A stretch of DNA of 52,205 nucleotides from Cryptosporangium minutisporangium (lineage in GTDB: Bacteria > Actinomycetota > Actinomycetes > Mycobacteriales > Cryptosporangiaceae): contig NZ_BAAAYN010000007.1 of the NCBI RefSeq assembly GCF_039536245.1, forward strand, positions 91,947 through 144,151, written 5' to 3'. Of this stretch, positions 44,201 through 52,205 are shown piece by piece. The notes beneath the pieces were generated by a model. That model was not told the DNA's origin. It made no database searches and saw nothing but the letters and a program-made list of their open reading frames with translations. Position numbers and translations under genes: made by a program. Position 1 is the stretch's first letter. Each line of letters begins with the position of its first letter.

Positions 44201-44210
44201 GGAGGGCAAC

Positions 44211-45086
44211 TCAGTAGCGCTCGAGGGCGGGCGGCGTCGCCGTGGTTCCCGACTTACCGAGGGTGGCGTCGTAGATCGACTTCCACTCGCCGTCCTTCGC
44301 GGCTTCCTCGATGATGTCGTTGACCTTGCCGCGCAGCGCGCTGTCGTCCTTGGCCAGGCCGACGCCGTACTTCTCCTCGGAGAACGGCTTGCCGACGACC
44401 TTCAGCTTGTCGGGCTGCTGGGCCGCGTAGCCCTTGAGGATCGCGTCGTCGGTGGTGACCGCGTCGACCTGCTTGTTGATCAGGCCGTCGACGCACTGGG
44501 AGTACTTCTCGAACTCGACGGTCTTGGCGTCCTTGTGCTCGTCCTTGATCCGCTGGATCGAGGTGGAGCCGGTGGCCGAGCAGACCGTCTTGCCCTTCAG
44601 GGTGTCGGGCCCGGTGATCGACGTGTCGTCCTTGCGCACGAGCAGGTCCTGACCGGCGATGTAGTACGGCCCGGCGAACGAGATCTGCTGCTTGCGCTTG
44701 TCGGTGATCGAGTAGGTCCCGACGTAGTAGTCGACGTCCCCGTTGATGATCGCCTGCTCGCGGTTGGCGGACGGGATCGCCTTGAACGTGACCTTGTCGT
44801 CGCCGTAACCGAGCTTCGCCGCGATCAGCTTCGCGATCGAGATGTCGAAGCCGGAGTACTCGTTGGTGGTCGGGTCCTTGTAGCCGAGGTTCGGCTGGTC
44901 TTCCTTGACACCGATGACGACCGAGCCGCGCTTCTTGATCGCGTCGAAGGTCTTCGAGCCGGAGACCGCGACGGCGCTCTCGACCGCCGAGGTGGGCTCG
45001 TCAGAGCCGCTATCGCCTTCCTTGCCGCACGCGCTGAGCGCGAGCGCGCCGGCGATCGCCAGAACGGCGAGCTTCCGGAGCTTCAT
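44211..45086 (-). CDS. gluB: Glutamate-binding lipoprotein GluB
   Basis: A 291-residue solute-binding lipoprotein. The signal peptide ends in the lipobox ALSAC with Cys20 as the lipidation site, then a Gly/Ser/Asp linker. The type-3 amino-acid-binding fold follows: [71 protein letters not shown]. Residue pattern fits glutamate/aspartate binders. It is the second gene of gluABCD on the minus strand, 70 bases after gluA. Confidence 0.93.
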   Translation of the reverse strand: MKLRKLAVLAIAGALALSACGKEGDSGSDEPTSAVESAVAVSGSKTFDAIKKRGSVVIGVKEDQPNLGYKDPTTNEYSGFDISIAKLIAAKLGYGDDKVTFKAIPSANREQAIINGDVDYYVGTYSITDKRKQQISFAGPYYIAGQDLLVRKDDTSITGPDTLKGKTVCSATGSTSIQRIKDEHKDAKTVEFEKYSQCVDGLINKQVDAVTTDDAILKGYAAQQPDKLKVVGKPFSEEKYGVGLAKDDSALRGKVNDIIEEAAKDGEWKSIYDATLGKSGTTATPPALERY

Positions 45087-45156
45087 TCGATCTCCTCCTG
45101 GGGATCCGTCGGGTTGGTTCGGCGGGTCGCACTCAGGGCGCGCCCGGGCGCGGGAA

Positions 45157-45915
45157 TCAGTGGGTGAGGATCTTCGACAGGAAGTCCTTGGCCCGGTCGG
45201 ACGTCGGGTTGGTGAAGAACGTGTCGGGCTCGGCCGCCTCGACGATCTGTCCGTCGGCCATGAACACGACCCGGTCGCCGGCCCGGCGGGCGAAGCCCAT
45301 CTCGTGGGTGACGACGACCATCGTCATTCCCTCGCTGGCGAGTGCCGTCATCACGTCCAGCACCTCGTTGACCATTTCGGGGTCGAGCGCGCTGGTGGGC
45401 TCGTCGAAGAGCATGACCTTCGGTCGCATCGCCAGCGCTCGGGCGATCGCCACGCGCTGCTGCTGACCGCCGGACAGCTGCGCCGGGTACTTGTCGGCCT
45501 GACTGGCGATGCCGACCCGCTCCAGCAGCTCCATGGCGTGCTTCCGGGCGGCCTCGGCCGACTCCTTCCGGACCTTGGTCGGGCCGAGCGTGACGTTCTG
45601 CACGATCGTCTTGTGCGCGAACAGGTTGAACGACTGGAAGACCATGCCGACGTCGGCGCGCAGCCGGGCCAGCTCCTTGCCCTCGGCCGGGAGCGGGACA
45701 CCGTCGATGCGGATCTCGCCCTCTTCGATCGGCTCCAGCCGGTTGATCGCCCGGCAGAGCGTGGACTTCCCGGAACCGGACGGGCCGACGACGACCACGA
45801 CCTCGCCACGGGCGATGTCGAGGTTGATATCGCGGAGAACGTGCAGCTCACCGAAGTACTTGTTCACGCCCTGCAGGGAAACCAAAGGAGTCTCGGTCTT
45901 CGGCTCGTCAGCCAT
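45157..45915 (-). CDS. gluA: Glutamate ABC transporter ATPase GluA
   Basis: A 252-residue ATP-binding subunit of the polar amino-acid class. Walker [11 protein letters not shown]-loop [12 protein letters not shown], signature [15 protein letters not shown], Walker [15 protein letters not shown] and the switch histidine in [12 protein letters not shown] are all intact. It energises GluC/GluD. It is the first gene of the operon, divergent from miaB across 132 bases; AAGGAG lies a few bases before the ATG at 45915. The gluABCD block between recA-recX and miaB repeats the C. glutamicum arrangement. Confidence 0.95.
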   Translation of the reverse strand: MADEPKTETPLVSLQGVNKYFGELHVLRDINLDIARGEVVVVVGPSGSGKSTLCRAINRLEPIEEGEIRIDGVPLPAEGKELARLRADVGMVFQSFNLFAHKTIVQNVTLGPTKVRKESAEAARKHAMELLERVGIASQADKYPAQLSGGQQQRVAIARALAMRPKVMLFDEPTSALDPEMVNEVLDVMTALASEGMTMVVVTHEMGFARRAGDRVVFMADGQIVEAAEPDTFFTNPTSDRAKDFLSKILTH

Positions 45916-46031
45916 CAGGCTCCTTGTCTCCAGGTGCGTTTCGTCCTGCGTAGTGCGGAACCTTATCGAGGTGAACGCTTGGATCCGGCGACGGACCGAT
46001 CACGGACGAGTAACGAGCAGTCCCCAGGTCG

Positions 46032-46037
46032 TAGGGT
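46032..46037 (+). promoter_or_regulatory. Candidate -10 box upstream of miaB
   Basis: TAGGGT ends 10 bases before the miaB ATG at 46048; transcription would start within about 3 bases of it. No ribosome site is visible. Confidence 0.35.
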
Positions 46038-46047
46038 GTGGGTTGTT

Positions 46048-47541
46048 ATGAGCACCCCGATCGTCACCCCCGCGCAAGCAGCCGGGCGCACCTACGCCGT
46101 GCGCACGTTCGGCTGCCAGATGAACGTGCACGACTCCGAGCGGCTGTCCGGCCTGTTGGAGTCGTCCGGCTACCGTCCGGCTGAGCCGGGCACCGACCCC
46201 GACGTCGTGGTGCTGAACACCTGCGCCGTCCGGGAGAACGCCGACAACAAGCTGTACGGCAACCTCGGTCATCTGGCGTCCGTGAAACGCCAGAAAAAGG
46301 ATATGCAGATCGCGGTCGGCGGCTGCCTCGCGCAGAAGGACCGCGGGACGATCGTCGAGAAGGCGCCCTGGGTCGACGTCGTCTTCGGCACCCACAACCT
46401 GGGCTCGCTGCCGGTACTGCTGGAGCGCGCGCGGCACAACGCGCAGGCCCAGGTGGAGATCAAGGAGTCGCTGGAGACGTTCCCGTCGGCGCTGCCCGCC
46501 CGGCGCGACTCCGCGTACTCCGGCTGGGTCTCGATCTCGGTCGGGTGCAACAACACCTGCACGTTCTGCATCGTGCCGTCGCTGCGCGGCAAGGAGACCG
46601 ACCGCCCGCCGGCCGACGTGCTGGCCGAGGTGCGCGCGCTGGTGGCCGAGGGCGTGCTGGAGGTGACGCTGCTAGGGCAGAACGTCAACTCCTACGGCGC
46701 CGAGTTCGGCGACCGCTCCGCGTTCGCGAACCTGCTCCGCGCCTGCGGCGACGTCGAGGGACTCGAACGCATCCGGTTCACCTCTCCGCACCCGCGTGAC
46801 TTCACCGACGACGTCATCGACGCGATGGCGAGCACGCCGAACGTCTGCCACCAGCTGCACATGCCACTGCAATCAGGCTCGGACGTCGTCCTGAAGGCGA
46901 TGCGGCGCTCCTACCGCTCGGAGCGGTACCTGGGCATCCTCGAGCGGGTGCGCGCCGCGATGCCCGACGCCGCGATCACCACCGACATCATCGTCGGCTT
47001 CCCGGGCGAGACCGAGGCCGACTTCCAGGCGACGCTGGACGTGGTGGCCGCCGCCCGGTTCTCCGCGGCGTTCACGTTCCAGTACTCCCAGCGCCCGGGG
47101 ACGCCGGCCGCGACCATGCCCGGCCAGCTGCCCAAGCAGGTCGTGCAGGAGCGGTACGAGCGGCTGATCGCCCTTCAGGAAGACATCTCCTGGGCGGAGA
47201 ACAAGAAGCTGGTCGGGAGGGATGTCGAGCTGCTGGTCGCCACCGGTGAGGGCCGTAAGGACGCCGGCACCGGCCGGATGACCGGGCGGGCCCGGGACGG
47301 TCGGCTGGTGCACTTCGCCGGTGACCCGGCCACGATCCGGCCCGGCGACATCGTGCACACGACCATCACCTACGCCGCGCCGCACCACCTGGTGGCCGAC
47401 GCGCCGATCCAGGCCCACCGCCGCACTCGCGCCGGGGACAACGTGGAGGCGGGTCGCAGGCCCCGGACCAGCGGTGTGGGGCTCGGGATGCCGTCAGTCG
47501 GCCCGCCTGCGCCGGTACCGGCCTCGGTCTGCGGGGCGTAG
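46048..47541 (+). CDS. miaB: tRNA-2-methylthio-N6-adenosine methylthiotransferase MiaB
   Basis: MiaB adds a methylthio group to isopentenyl-adenosine 37 of tRNAs reading codons that start with U. The 497-residue protein has the N-terminal UPF0004 domain ([34 protein letters not shown]), the radical-SAM motif C167-NNT-C171-TF-C174 followed by IVPSLRGKE, and a TRAM domain (about 390-450). The last ~45 residues are a low-complexity tail. ATG at 46048; upstream frame is unrelated. The response-regulator gene starts 8 bases after its stop. Its paralogue RimO is at 15519-17015. Confidence 0.96.
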   Translation: MSTPIVTPAQAAGRTYAVRTFGCQMNVHDSERLSGLLESSGYRPAEPGTDPDVVVLNTCAVRENADNKLYGNLGHLASVKRQKKDMQIAVGGCLAQKDRGTIVEKAPWVDVVFGTHNLGSLPVLLERARHNAQAQVEIKESLETFPSALPARRDSAYSGWVSISVGCNNTCTFCIVPSLRGKETDRPPADVLAEVRALVAEGVLEVTLLGQNVNSYGAEFGDRSAFANLLRACGDVEGLERIRFTSPHPRDFTDDVIDAMASTPNVCHQLHMPLQSGSDVVLKAMRRSYRSERYLGILERVRAAMPDAAITTDIIVGFPGETEADFQATLDVVAAARFSAAFTFQYSQRPGTPAATMPGQLPKQVVQERYERLIALQEDISWAENKKLVGRDVELLVATGEGRKDAGTGRMTGRARDGRLVHFAGDPATIRPGDIVHTTITYAAPHHLVADAPIQAHRRTRAGDNVEAGRRPRTSGVGLGMPSVGPPAPVPASVCGA

Positions 47542-47549
47542 GCCGAGTC

Positions 47550-48278
47550 ATGCGCGTGCTCCTGATCGAGGACGACGATCGCGTCGCGGGGGCGCTCTCG
47601 GTCAACCTCACCCGGCAGCGGATGGACGTCGACCGGGTGGGCAGCGCACAGCGGGCGCTGGAGCGGTTACGCACCGGCGCCCGGCACGACGTCGTCCTGC
47701 TCGATCTCGGGTTACCCGACCTCGACGGGTTGGTGCTGTGCAAGCGGATCCGCGAGCTGTGTGACGTGCCGGTGATCATGGTGACCGCCCGCACCGACAT
47801 GTCCACCCGGCTGCACGGCCTGCACGTCGGCGCGGACGACTACGTCACCAAGCCGTTCGACCCCCGCGAGCTGGTGGCCCGCATCCATGCCGTGACCCGC
47901 CGAGCGACCCGTGTCCCTCCGCCGGACGCGCCGGCGGACCAGGACGCCGCGTCGTCGGCCGCGTCGTCGGCGCCGGCGGTGTCCACCGTGATCGCCGGCC
48001 CGGGCGGCGTCCGGATCGACGTCGAACGGCGGGAGGTCACCGTGGACGGGGAATCGGTCCCGCTGACCCGGAAGGAGTTCAACCTGCTGGCCATGTTGGC
48101 GCGCCAGCCCGGCATCGTCTTCACCCGGTCGCGGATCCTCGCCGAGGTCTGGGACTCGGCCTGGGTGGGCAACCAGCGGACGCTCGAGGTGCACGTCGCG
48201 GCCGTGCGGGCGAAGCTCGGCGTCGCCGGTGTGATCGAGACCGTCCGCGGCGTCGGTTATCGCTTCCCGGCTGGTTAA
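47550..48278 (+). CDS. OmpR-family response regulator
   Basis: A 242-residue regulator. Receiver domain (1-118) with LLIEDDDRV, phosphorylated Asp52 in VVLLDLGLPDLDG and TKPFDPRELVAR; a 30-residue Ala/Ser/Asp linker (about 125-150); winged-helix output domain with PLTRKEFNLLAMLARQPG and NQRTLEVHVAAVRAKLG. The ATG at 47550 is followed two bases after the stop by the kinase gene. It is 8 bases downstream of miaB and may be co-transcribed with it. Confidence 0.94.
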   Translation: MRVLLIEDDDRVAGALSVNLTRQRMDVDRVGSAQRALERLRTGARHDVVLLDLGLPDLDGLVLCKRIRELCDVPVIMVTARTDMSTRLHGLHVGADDYVTKPFDPRELVARIHAVTRRATRVPPPDAPADQDAASSAASSAPAVSTVIAGPGGVRIDVERREVTVDGESVPLTRKEFNLLAMLARQPGIVFTRSRILAEVWDSAWVGNQRTLEVHVAAVRAKLGVAGVIETVRGVGYRFPAG

Positions 48279-48280
48279 CC

Positions 48281-49807
48281 GTGCGGGCCCGCCTGTTCGT
48301 CCTGCTGCTGACGCTGATCGCGCTCGTCGTGGTCGCGCTGCTGACGCCGCTGGCGACGAACTATGCGACCAACGCCCAGCGGCAGGTGTTCATCGACCGG
48401 CTCCAGGACACGAACCGGTTCGCGCTGCTGCTGCGGGACGGCGCGGGCAGCTCCGAACTGACCGCCCTCCGGGCCGAGATCGACCGCTACCACGACGTCT
48501 ACGGCATCCCGACCGTCGTCCTGGACGCCCACCGGCAGGTGCTGCTCAGCTCCGCGCGGGTCGATCTCGACGACCGGGCGGTGAGCGACCGGATCGACAC
48601 CGCACTCTCCGGTCGCAGCACCGAGGAGATGGCGATCTGGCCCTGGGAGGACCATCCGCTGGTGGTGGCGGTGCCGTTCCTGGCCGGTGAGGGCGCGGGG
48701 GTGGCGGGCGTCGTCGTCACGGTCTCGCCGACCGATGCGCTGCGGACGCGGGTCGGCACCGTCTGGCTCGTCCTCGCGGCGTTGAGCCTCGGCGCGATCG
48801 CGCTGTTCGTGGCGGTCGCCGACGCGTTGGCGACGTGGGTGCTGCGCCCGGTCAGCAGCCTGGACGCGGCCGCGCACGCGATCACGTCCGGTGACCTCGC
48901 GTCCCGGGCCCCGCTGGGCACCGGTCCGCCCGAGCTGAGACGTCTGGCCCGGTCGTTCAACGAGATGGCGGCCACCGTGAGCGGCGCACTCGAACAGCAG
49001 CGGGCGTTCGTCGCGGAGGCCTCGCACCAGATGCGCAACCCGCTGACCGCGCTGCTGCTGCGGGTCGACAATCTCGCCGACGCGGTCGCCGACGAGCACG
49101 CCGGCACGCTGCCCGATCAGGCCAAGGCCGAGTACGACGAGGCGGTCCGGGAAGGGCAGCGGCTGCAGCGGGTGCTGGAGGAGATGCTCGCGCTGGCCCG
49201 CGCCGAGCGGCACCTGGGCGCGGTCCGGCGGGTGGACGTCGGCACGGTGCTCGACGAGCGCCTGTCCGCCTGGCGCGTCCGGGCCGACCTCCGCGGCCAG
49301 ATGCTGGTGCGGTCCGGCGTGGCCAGCGCGGAAGCGGTGGTCGATCCGGAGTCGCTGGCCCGGGTGCTCGACGAGTTGCTCGACAACGCCAGCCGCTACG
49401 CCGGTGACAACGGCGTCATCGTCGCCGCGCTGCGGGCCGGTGCCGGGTCGTCGGAGTTCGTCCGGCTGACGGTCTCGGACGACGGCGACGGGCTGCCGCT
49501 GACCGAGCTGGACAAGGTCACCGACCGGTTCTGGCGTAGCCCGAGCCACGCGAACGTACCGGGCACCGGGCTGGGCATGAGCATCGTGACGTCGCTGCTG
49601 CAGACGTTCGGTGGCCGGCTGGAGGTCACCGCTGGTCCGCAGGGCGGCCTGGCGGTCACCTGCGTGCTTCCCGCGCCCCCGCCGTCGGCGAGCGAATCGC
49701 GCCCGTCCAGCGAGCAGCGCCCGTCCGGAGAATCCGCTCCGGAGACGGCGTCACCCGCCGCCGGGGCGGAGGAGATCTCCAGCGGTCAGGGTTTGACCGA
49801 CCGGTAG
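48281..49807 (+). CDS. Sensor histidine kinase with extracytoplasmic sensor domain
   Basis: A 508-residue kinase. Transmembrane helix 1 (about 5-28), a 130-residue outer sensor domain (30-158), helix 2 (about 162-186), HAMP (188-240), HisKA with EASHQMRNPLTALLLR (phospho-accepting His249; Gln replaces the usual Glu, as in many actinobacterial kinases), and an ATPase domain with ELLDNASRYAGDNG, DDGDGLP and GTGLGMSI. A disordered C-terminal tail of 60 residues follows. The GTG at 48281 is 2 bases after the regulator stop. The 3' end overlaps the convergent TAXI gene by 22 bases. Confidence 0.93.
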   Translation: MRARLFVLLLTLIALVVVALLTPLATNYATNAQRQVFIDRLQDTNRFALLLRDGAGSSELTALRAEIDRYHDVYGIPTVVLDAHRQVLLSSARVDLDDRAVSDRIDTALSGRSTEEMAIWPWEDHPLVVAVPFLAGEGAGVAGVVVTVSPTDALRTRVGTVWLVLAALSLGAIALFVAVADALATWVLRPVSSLDAAAHAITSGDLASRAPLGTGPPELRRLARSFNEMAATVSGALEQQRAFVAEASHQMRNPLTALLLRVDNLADAVADEHAGTLPDQAKAEYDEAVREGQRLQRVLEEMLALARAERHLGAVRRVDVGTVLDERLSAWRVRADLRGQMLVRSGVASAEAVVDPESLARVLDELLDNASRYAGDNGVIVAALRAGAGSSEFVRLTVSDDGDGLPLTELDKVTDRFWRSPSHANVPGTGLGMSIVTSLLQTFGGRLEVTAGPQGGLAVTCVLPAPPPSASESRPSSEQRPSGESAPETASPAAGAEEISSGQGLTDR

Positions 49808-50883
49808 TAGCGGATCGCCCCCGGGTGCAGCGGTATCGACGCGGTGCTGATCGCCGACCGGACGTCCAGCACCCGTCCGCTCGGCACGACCGAGGCGATC
49901 CGGGTGCGGTGCGAGAACAGCGCCGCGGAGAGTCGCATCACCAGGTCGTCGTCGAGCCGCAGGCTGGCGAGCAGGTAGCTCGGTACCGCCGCGGTGGGCG
50001 TGTCCGGGACGTTTGCGTAGGTGCCGGCCGGCACGGTCGCCAGCTGGTAGAACGATCCGTACTGTCGGCGCAGCTCCTCGACGTAGCGGTCGACCGGCAG
50101 CAACCGGATCGGCAGGTTGCTGGCGAGCGTGGCGACCGCGGTCGTGGGCAGGCCACCGACCCAGAAGAAGGCGTCCAGCGTGCCGTTGGCGAGCAGCCGA
50201 GCGGAGTCGCTGACGCTGTAACCGCGCCGCACGATGTCGGTGTTGTCGTCCATCCCGGCGGCGGCCAGCAGGCGCCGCGCGGTGATCTCCACCGACGAGC
50301 CCGCGGACCCGACCGACACCCGCTTCCCGCGCAGGTCCCGCAGCGACCGGAGCGGCGAGTCCTGCCGGACGACGACCTGGACGTACTCGTCGTAGATCCG
50401 GGCGACCGCGCGAATGCGGCCGGGCGCTCCGGCTGCCTGCTCCAGTGCCGGCGCTCGGAACGCGGTGTCGGCCGACATGAACGCCAGGTCGGCCCGGCCG
50501 GTCGCCAACCGCGTCAGGTTGTCGACCGACCCGCTGCTGTTGTCGACCCGCACCGTCAGGTCGGGCAGTTCGTCGGCGAGGACTTCCTGGAACGCCAGGC
50601 CGTACGCCTCGTAGACGCCGCCGACCCCGCCGGTGCTGATCGTGATCCCGCCCGGCGGGTAGTGCACCGGATCGCACACCGGCGCCCGGCAACCCCGCAA
50701 CGCCACCAGGCCGACCGCGGCGATCGCGAGCGCCACCACGGTGACCAGCAGCACCCAGCGTCGTCGCCGGGTCAGCACGATCGACATGAGTGCGGCGCCG
50801 CCGCGACCGCGTGAGGCGGAAGCGTGCTGACTCCGCGAGTGAGCACGGCCGCCGGACCTCAAGCGGTCGACGAGGCGGCGCAC
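49786..50883 (-). CDS. TAXI-family solute-binding protein
   Basis: A 365-residue extracytoplasmic binding protein of the TAXI (TRAP-associated extracytoplasmic immunogenic) family. A signal anchor (about 41-65, WVLLVTVVALAIAAVGLVAL) precedes the family core ITISTGGVGGVYEAYGLAFQ, VRVDNSSGSVDNLTRLATGR, ADLAFMSADTAFRAP, KRVSVGSAGSSVEITARRLL and LDAFFWVGGLPTTAV. TAXI proteins normally feed a fused TRAP permease, but none is in this window. The GTG at 50883 lies 3 bases after the upstream DUF349 stop, which suggests coupling; an ATG at 50787 would shorten it by 32 residues. It is convergent with the sensor kinase. Confidence 0.88.
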   Translation of the reverse strand: MRRLVDRLRSGGRAHSRSQHASASRGRGGAALMSIVLTRRRRWVLLVTVVALAIAAVGLVALRGCRAPVCDPVHYPPGGITISTGGVGGVYEAYGLAFQEVLADELPDLTVRVDNSSGSVDNLTRLATGRADLAFMSADTAFRAPALEQAAGAPGRIRAVARIYDEYVQVVVRQDSPLRSLRDLRGKRVSVGSAGSSVEITARRLLAAAGMDDNTDIVRRGYSVSDSARLLANGTLDAFFWVGGLPTTAVATLASNLPIRLLPVDRYVEELRRQYGSFYQLATVPAGTYANVPDTPTAAVPSYLLASLRLDDDLVMRLSAALFSHRTRIASVVPSGRVLDVRSAISTASIPLHPGAIRYYRSVKP

Positions 50884-50886
50884 TAG

Positions 50887-52205
50887 CTAGCCCGCTTGCT
50901 CGGCCAGGTTGAGGAACTGTCGCTTGGACGCCAGGGCCTTCTCCGCCTCGGCGATCCGGCGCTGGTCACCGGCGGTCTTGGCACGCTCCAGCTGACGCTC
51001 GGCCTTGGCGACCTGTTCCCGCATCTGGGCCAGCAGCGGGTTGCTCTCGACACTGCCGCGGCGCCACTCGGCGTCGGCGGCGACCCGGACCCGCTCCTCG
51101 ACCGCGCGCAGACGCCGGTCGAGCTGTGCGACGGCCTCCCGCGGAACCCGCCCGATCTCGTCCCAGCGGGCCTGGACGTCACGCATCGCGGCCTGAGCGC
51201 CCCGCAGGTCGGTCGCCGGGTCGATGCGCTCGGCCTCGGCCAACAGCGCTTCCTTCTTGGTCTGGTTCTCCTTGAGCTCGGCGTCCCGCTCGGAGAACGT
51301 GGCCGACCGGTGGGCGAAGAACGTGTCCTGCGCCGCCCGGAACCGCTTCCAGAGCTGCTCTTCGGCGTCCCGCGGTGCCCGACCGGCGGCCTTCCAGTCG
51401 GCCATCAGCTGCTTGAGCCGGTTCGCGGTGGCCTGCCAGTCGGTCGACTCGGCCAGCTCCTCGGCCTCGGCGACGAGCTGTTCCTTGATCGACTGGACCT
51501 GCTTGCGCTGGGCGTCGAGGCCGGCGAAGTGGCTACCCCGACGACGGCTGAACGCGTCCCTGGCCGCGGCGTACCGGCGCCAGAGCTCGGTGTCGGTCTT
51601 CCGGTCGACGCCGCGGATCGACTTCCACTCGGCGAGGATGTCGCGCAGCCGGTCGCCGGCGACCTTCCACTGGGTGGAGTTCGCCGCGATTTCTTCGGCC
51701 TCGGCGACCAGCGTCTGCTTACGGGCGGTGGCCTCTTCGCGGGCGCGGGCCTTCGCGACCTTCTGCTCGTCGGCCTTCGCGCTCGACTGCTCGATCAGCG
51801 TGTCCAGGCGGGTGGCGAGCGCGTCCAGGTCACCGACGACCGCGGCGGTCGCCAGCGACTCGCGCAGCCGCGCCGCGGAGGCCTTCGTGTGTGCGGCGTC
51901 GCTCATCCCGCCGGACAGCCGCGCCTCGAGCAGCTCCACCTCGGTCACCAGGTCGTCGTAGCGCCGCTGGTAGTGGTGCAGGCCCTCCTCGGGCGAGCCC
52001 GCCTGCCAGGAACCGACCGCGCGAGCGCCGTCGGCGGTGCGGACGAACACGGTGCCCTCGGCGTCGATCCACCCGAAGTCGCCCGTCGAGGTGCCGCCGG
52101 CCGTCGGCGCTGCCGCGGCGGGCGCGGTGGGCACTGGCGGCGCCGGAGTGGCGGCGGGTGCGGCGATCGCGGCGGGCGTGGGGACGGCGGGAGCAGCCGG
52201 CGTGG
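50887..52205 (-). CDS. DUF349 domain protein (5' end beyond window)
   Basis: A helical protein with repeated DUF349 units (GDRLRDILAEWKSIRGVDRK, ANRLKQLMADWKAAGRAPRD, QARWDEIGRVPREAVAQLDR), each about 70 residues, in a largely coiled-coil setting. Upstream lie a small beta domain (GDFGWIDAEGTVFVRTADGA) and an Ala/Pro/Thr linker whose frame stays open to the window edge at 52205, so the N-terminus is missing; the GTG at 52134 is probably internal. In Mycobacterium the DUF349 gene (Rv2731) also follows the miaB region. Function unknown. The TAXI gene starts 3 bases downstream. Confidence 0.88.
   Translation of the reverse strand, partial: TPAAPAVPTPAAIAAPAATPAPPVPTAPAAAAPTAGGTSTGDFGWIDAEGTVFVRTADGARAVGSWQAGSPEEGLHHYQRRYDDLVTEVELLEARLSGGMSDAAHTKASAARLRESLATAAVVGDLDALATRLDTLIEQSSAKADEQKVAKARAREEATARKQTLVAEAEEIAANSTQWKVAGDRLRDILAEWKSIRGVDRKTDTELWRRYAAARDAFSRRRGSHFAGLDAQRKQVQSIKEQLVAEAEELAESTDWQATANRLKQLMADWKAAGRAPRDAEEQLWKRFRAAQDTFFAHRSATFSERDAELKENQTKKEALLAEAERIDPATDLRGAQAAMRDVQARWDEIGRVPREAVAQLDRRLRAVEERVRVAADAEWRRGSVESNPLLAQMREQVAKAERQLERAKTAGDQRRIAEAEKALASKRQFLNLAEQAG

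Overview
The window is a GC-rich (roughly 70% by eye) actinobacterial chromosome segment with dense coding, many GTG starts and many 4-base ATGA/GTGA gene overlaps. No rRNA, tRNA, insertion sequence, phage gene or CRISPR array was seen. The conserved skeleton (thyX-dapA-rnj-ftsK, rimO-pgsA-cinA-clgR-TetR-pspA-pspM, DUF3046-recA-recX, gluABCD, miaB, DUF349) follows the order known from Mycobacterium and Corynebacterium. RNase Y, Lhr, the MocR unit and long Ala/Pro/Thr linkers point to a non-mycobacterial, filamentous-type actinomycete (Micromonosporales, Cryptosporangiales or Frankiales relative). The genus cannot be fixed from the sequence alone.

Layout. 0-3.6 kb: GNAT enzyme, two membrane or envelope hypotheticals and a YcaQ-type DNA glycosylase. 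3.7-10.9 kb: DUF2752 protein, thyX, dapA-rnj, a 55-aa protein and ftsK. 10.9-15.3 kb: an accessory block with a compact eIF2B-like protein divergent from an NDP-kinase-like protein, peptide deformylase, a HAD phosphatase and an XRE regulator with a palindrome at its promoter. 15.5-21.4 kb: rimO-pgsA-cinA, then the clgR-TetR-pspA-pspM envelope-stress cluster. 21.5-33.5 kb: nei2 and lhr on the minus strand, separated by a secreted hypothetical, a DUF4153/DUF4173 membrane protein with its two-component system, and the scar of a decayed ABC-transporter/two-component module. 34.2-36.9 kb: a PNPOx-GNAT fusion divergent from a MocR regulator with two matching palindromes between them. 37-42.4 kb: a repeat cluster, DUF3046, recA (SOS box plus PafBC-type promoter), recX and an unusually long RNase Y. 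42.5-45.9 kb: gluABCD on the minus strand. 46-52.2 kb: miaB, a second two-component system, a TAXI solute-binding protein and a DUF349 protein cut by the window edge.

Themes. DNA repair is over-represented (YcaQ-like glycosylase, Nei2, Lhr, RecA, RecX). RNA processing and modification is another theme (RNase J, RNase Y, RimO, MiaB). Promoter architecture is readable in several places: start codons 6-10 bases after a TAGSST -10 box suggest leaderless or near-leaderless mRNAs, and convergent gene pairs are often closed by perfect hairpins without T-tracts.

Best candidates for something undescribed are the eIF2B-like/NDPK-like divergent pair (10949-12824), the TCS-TAXI cluster (47550-50883), the hairpin abutting the recX start codon, and the 0.77 kb unexplained gap at 33461-34231.
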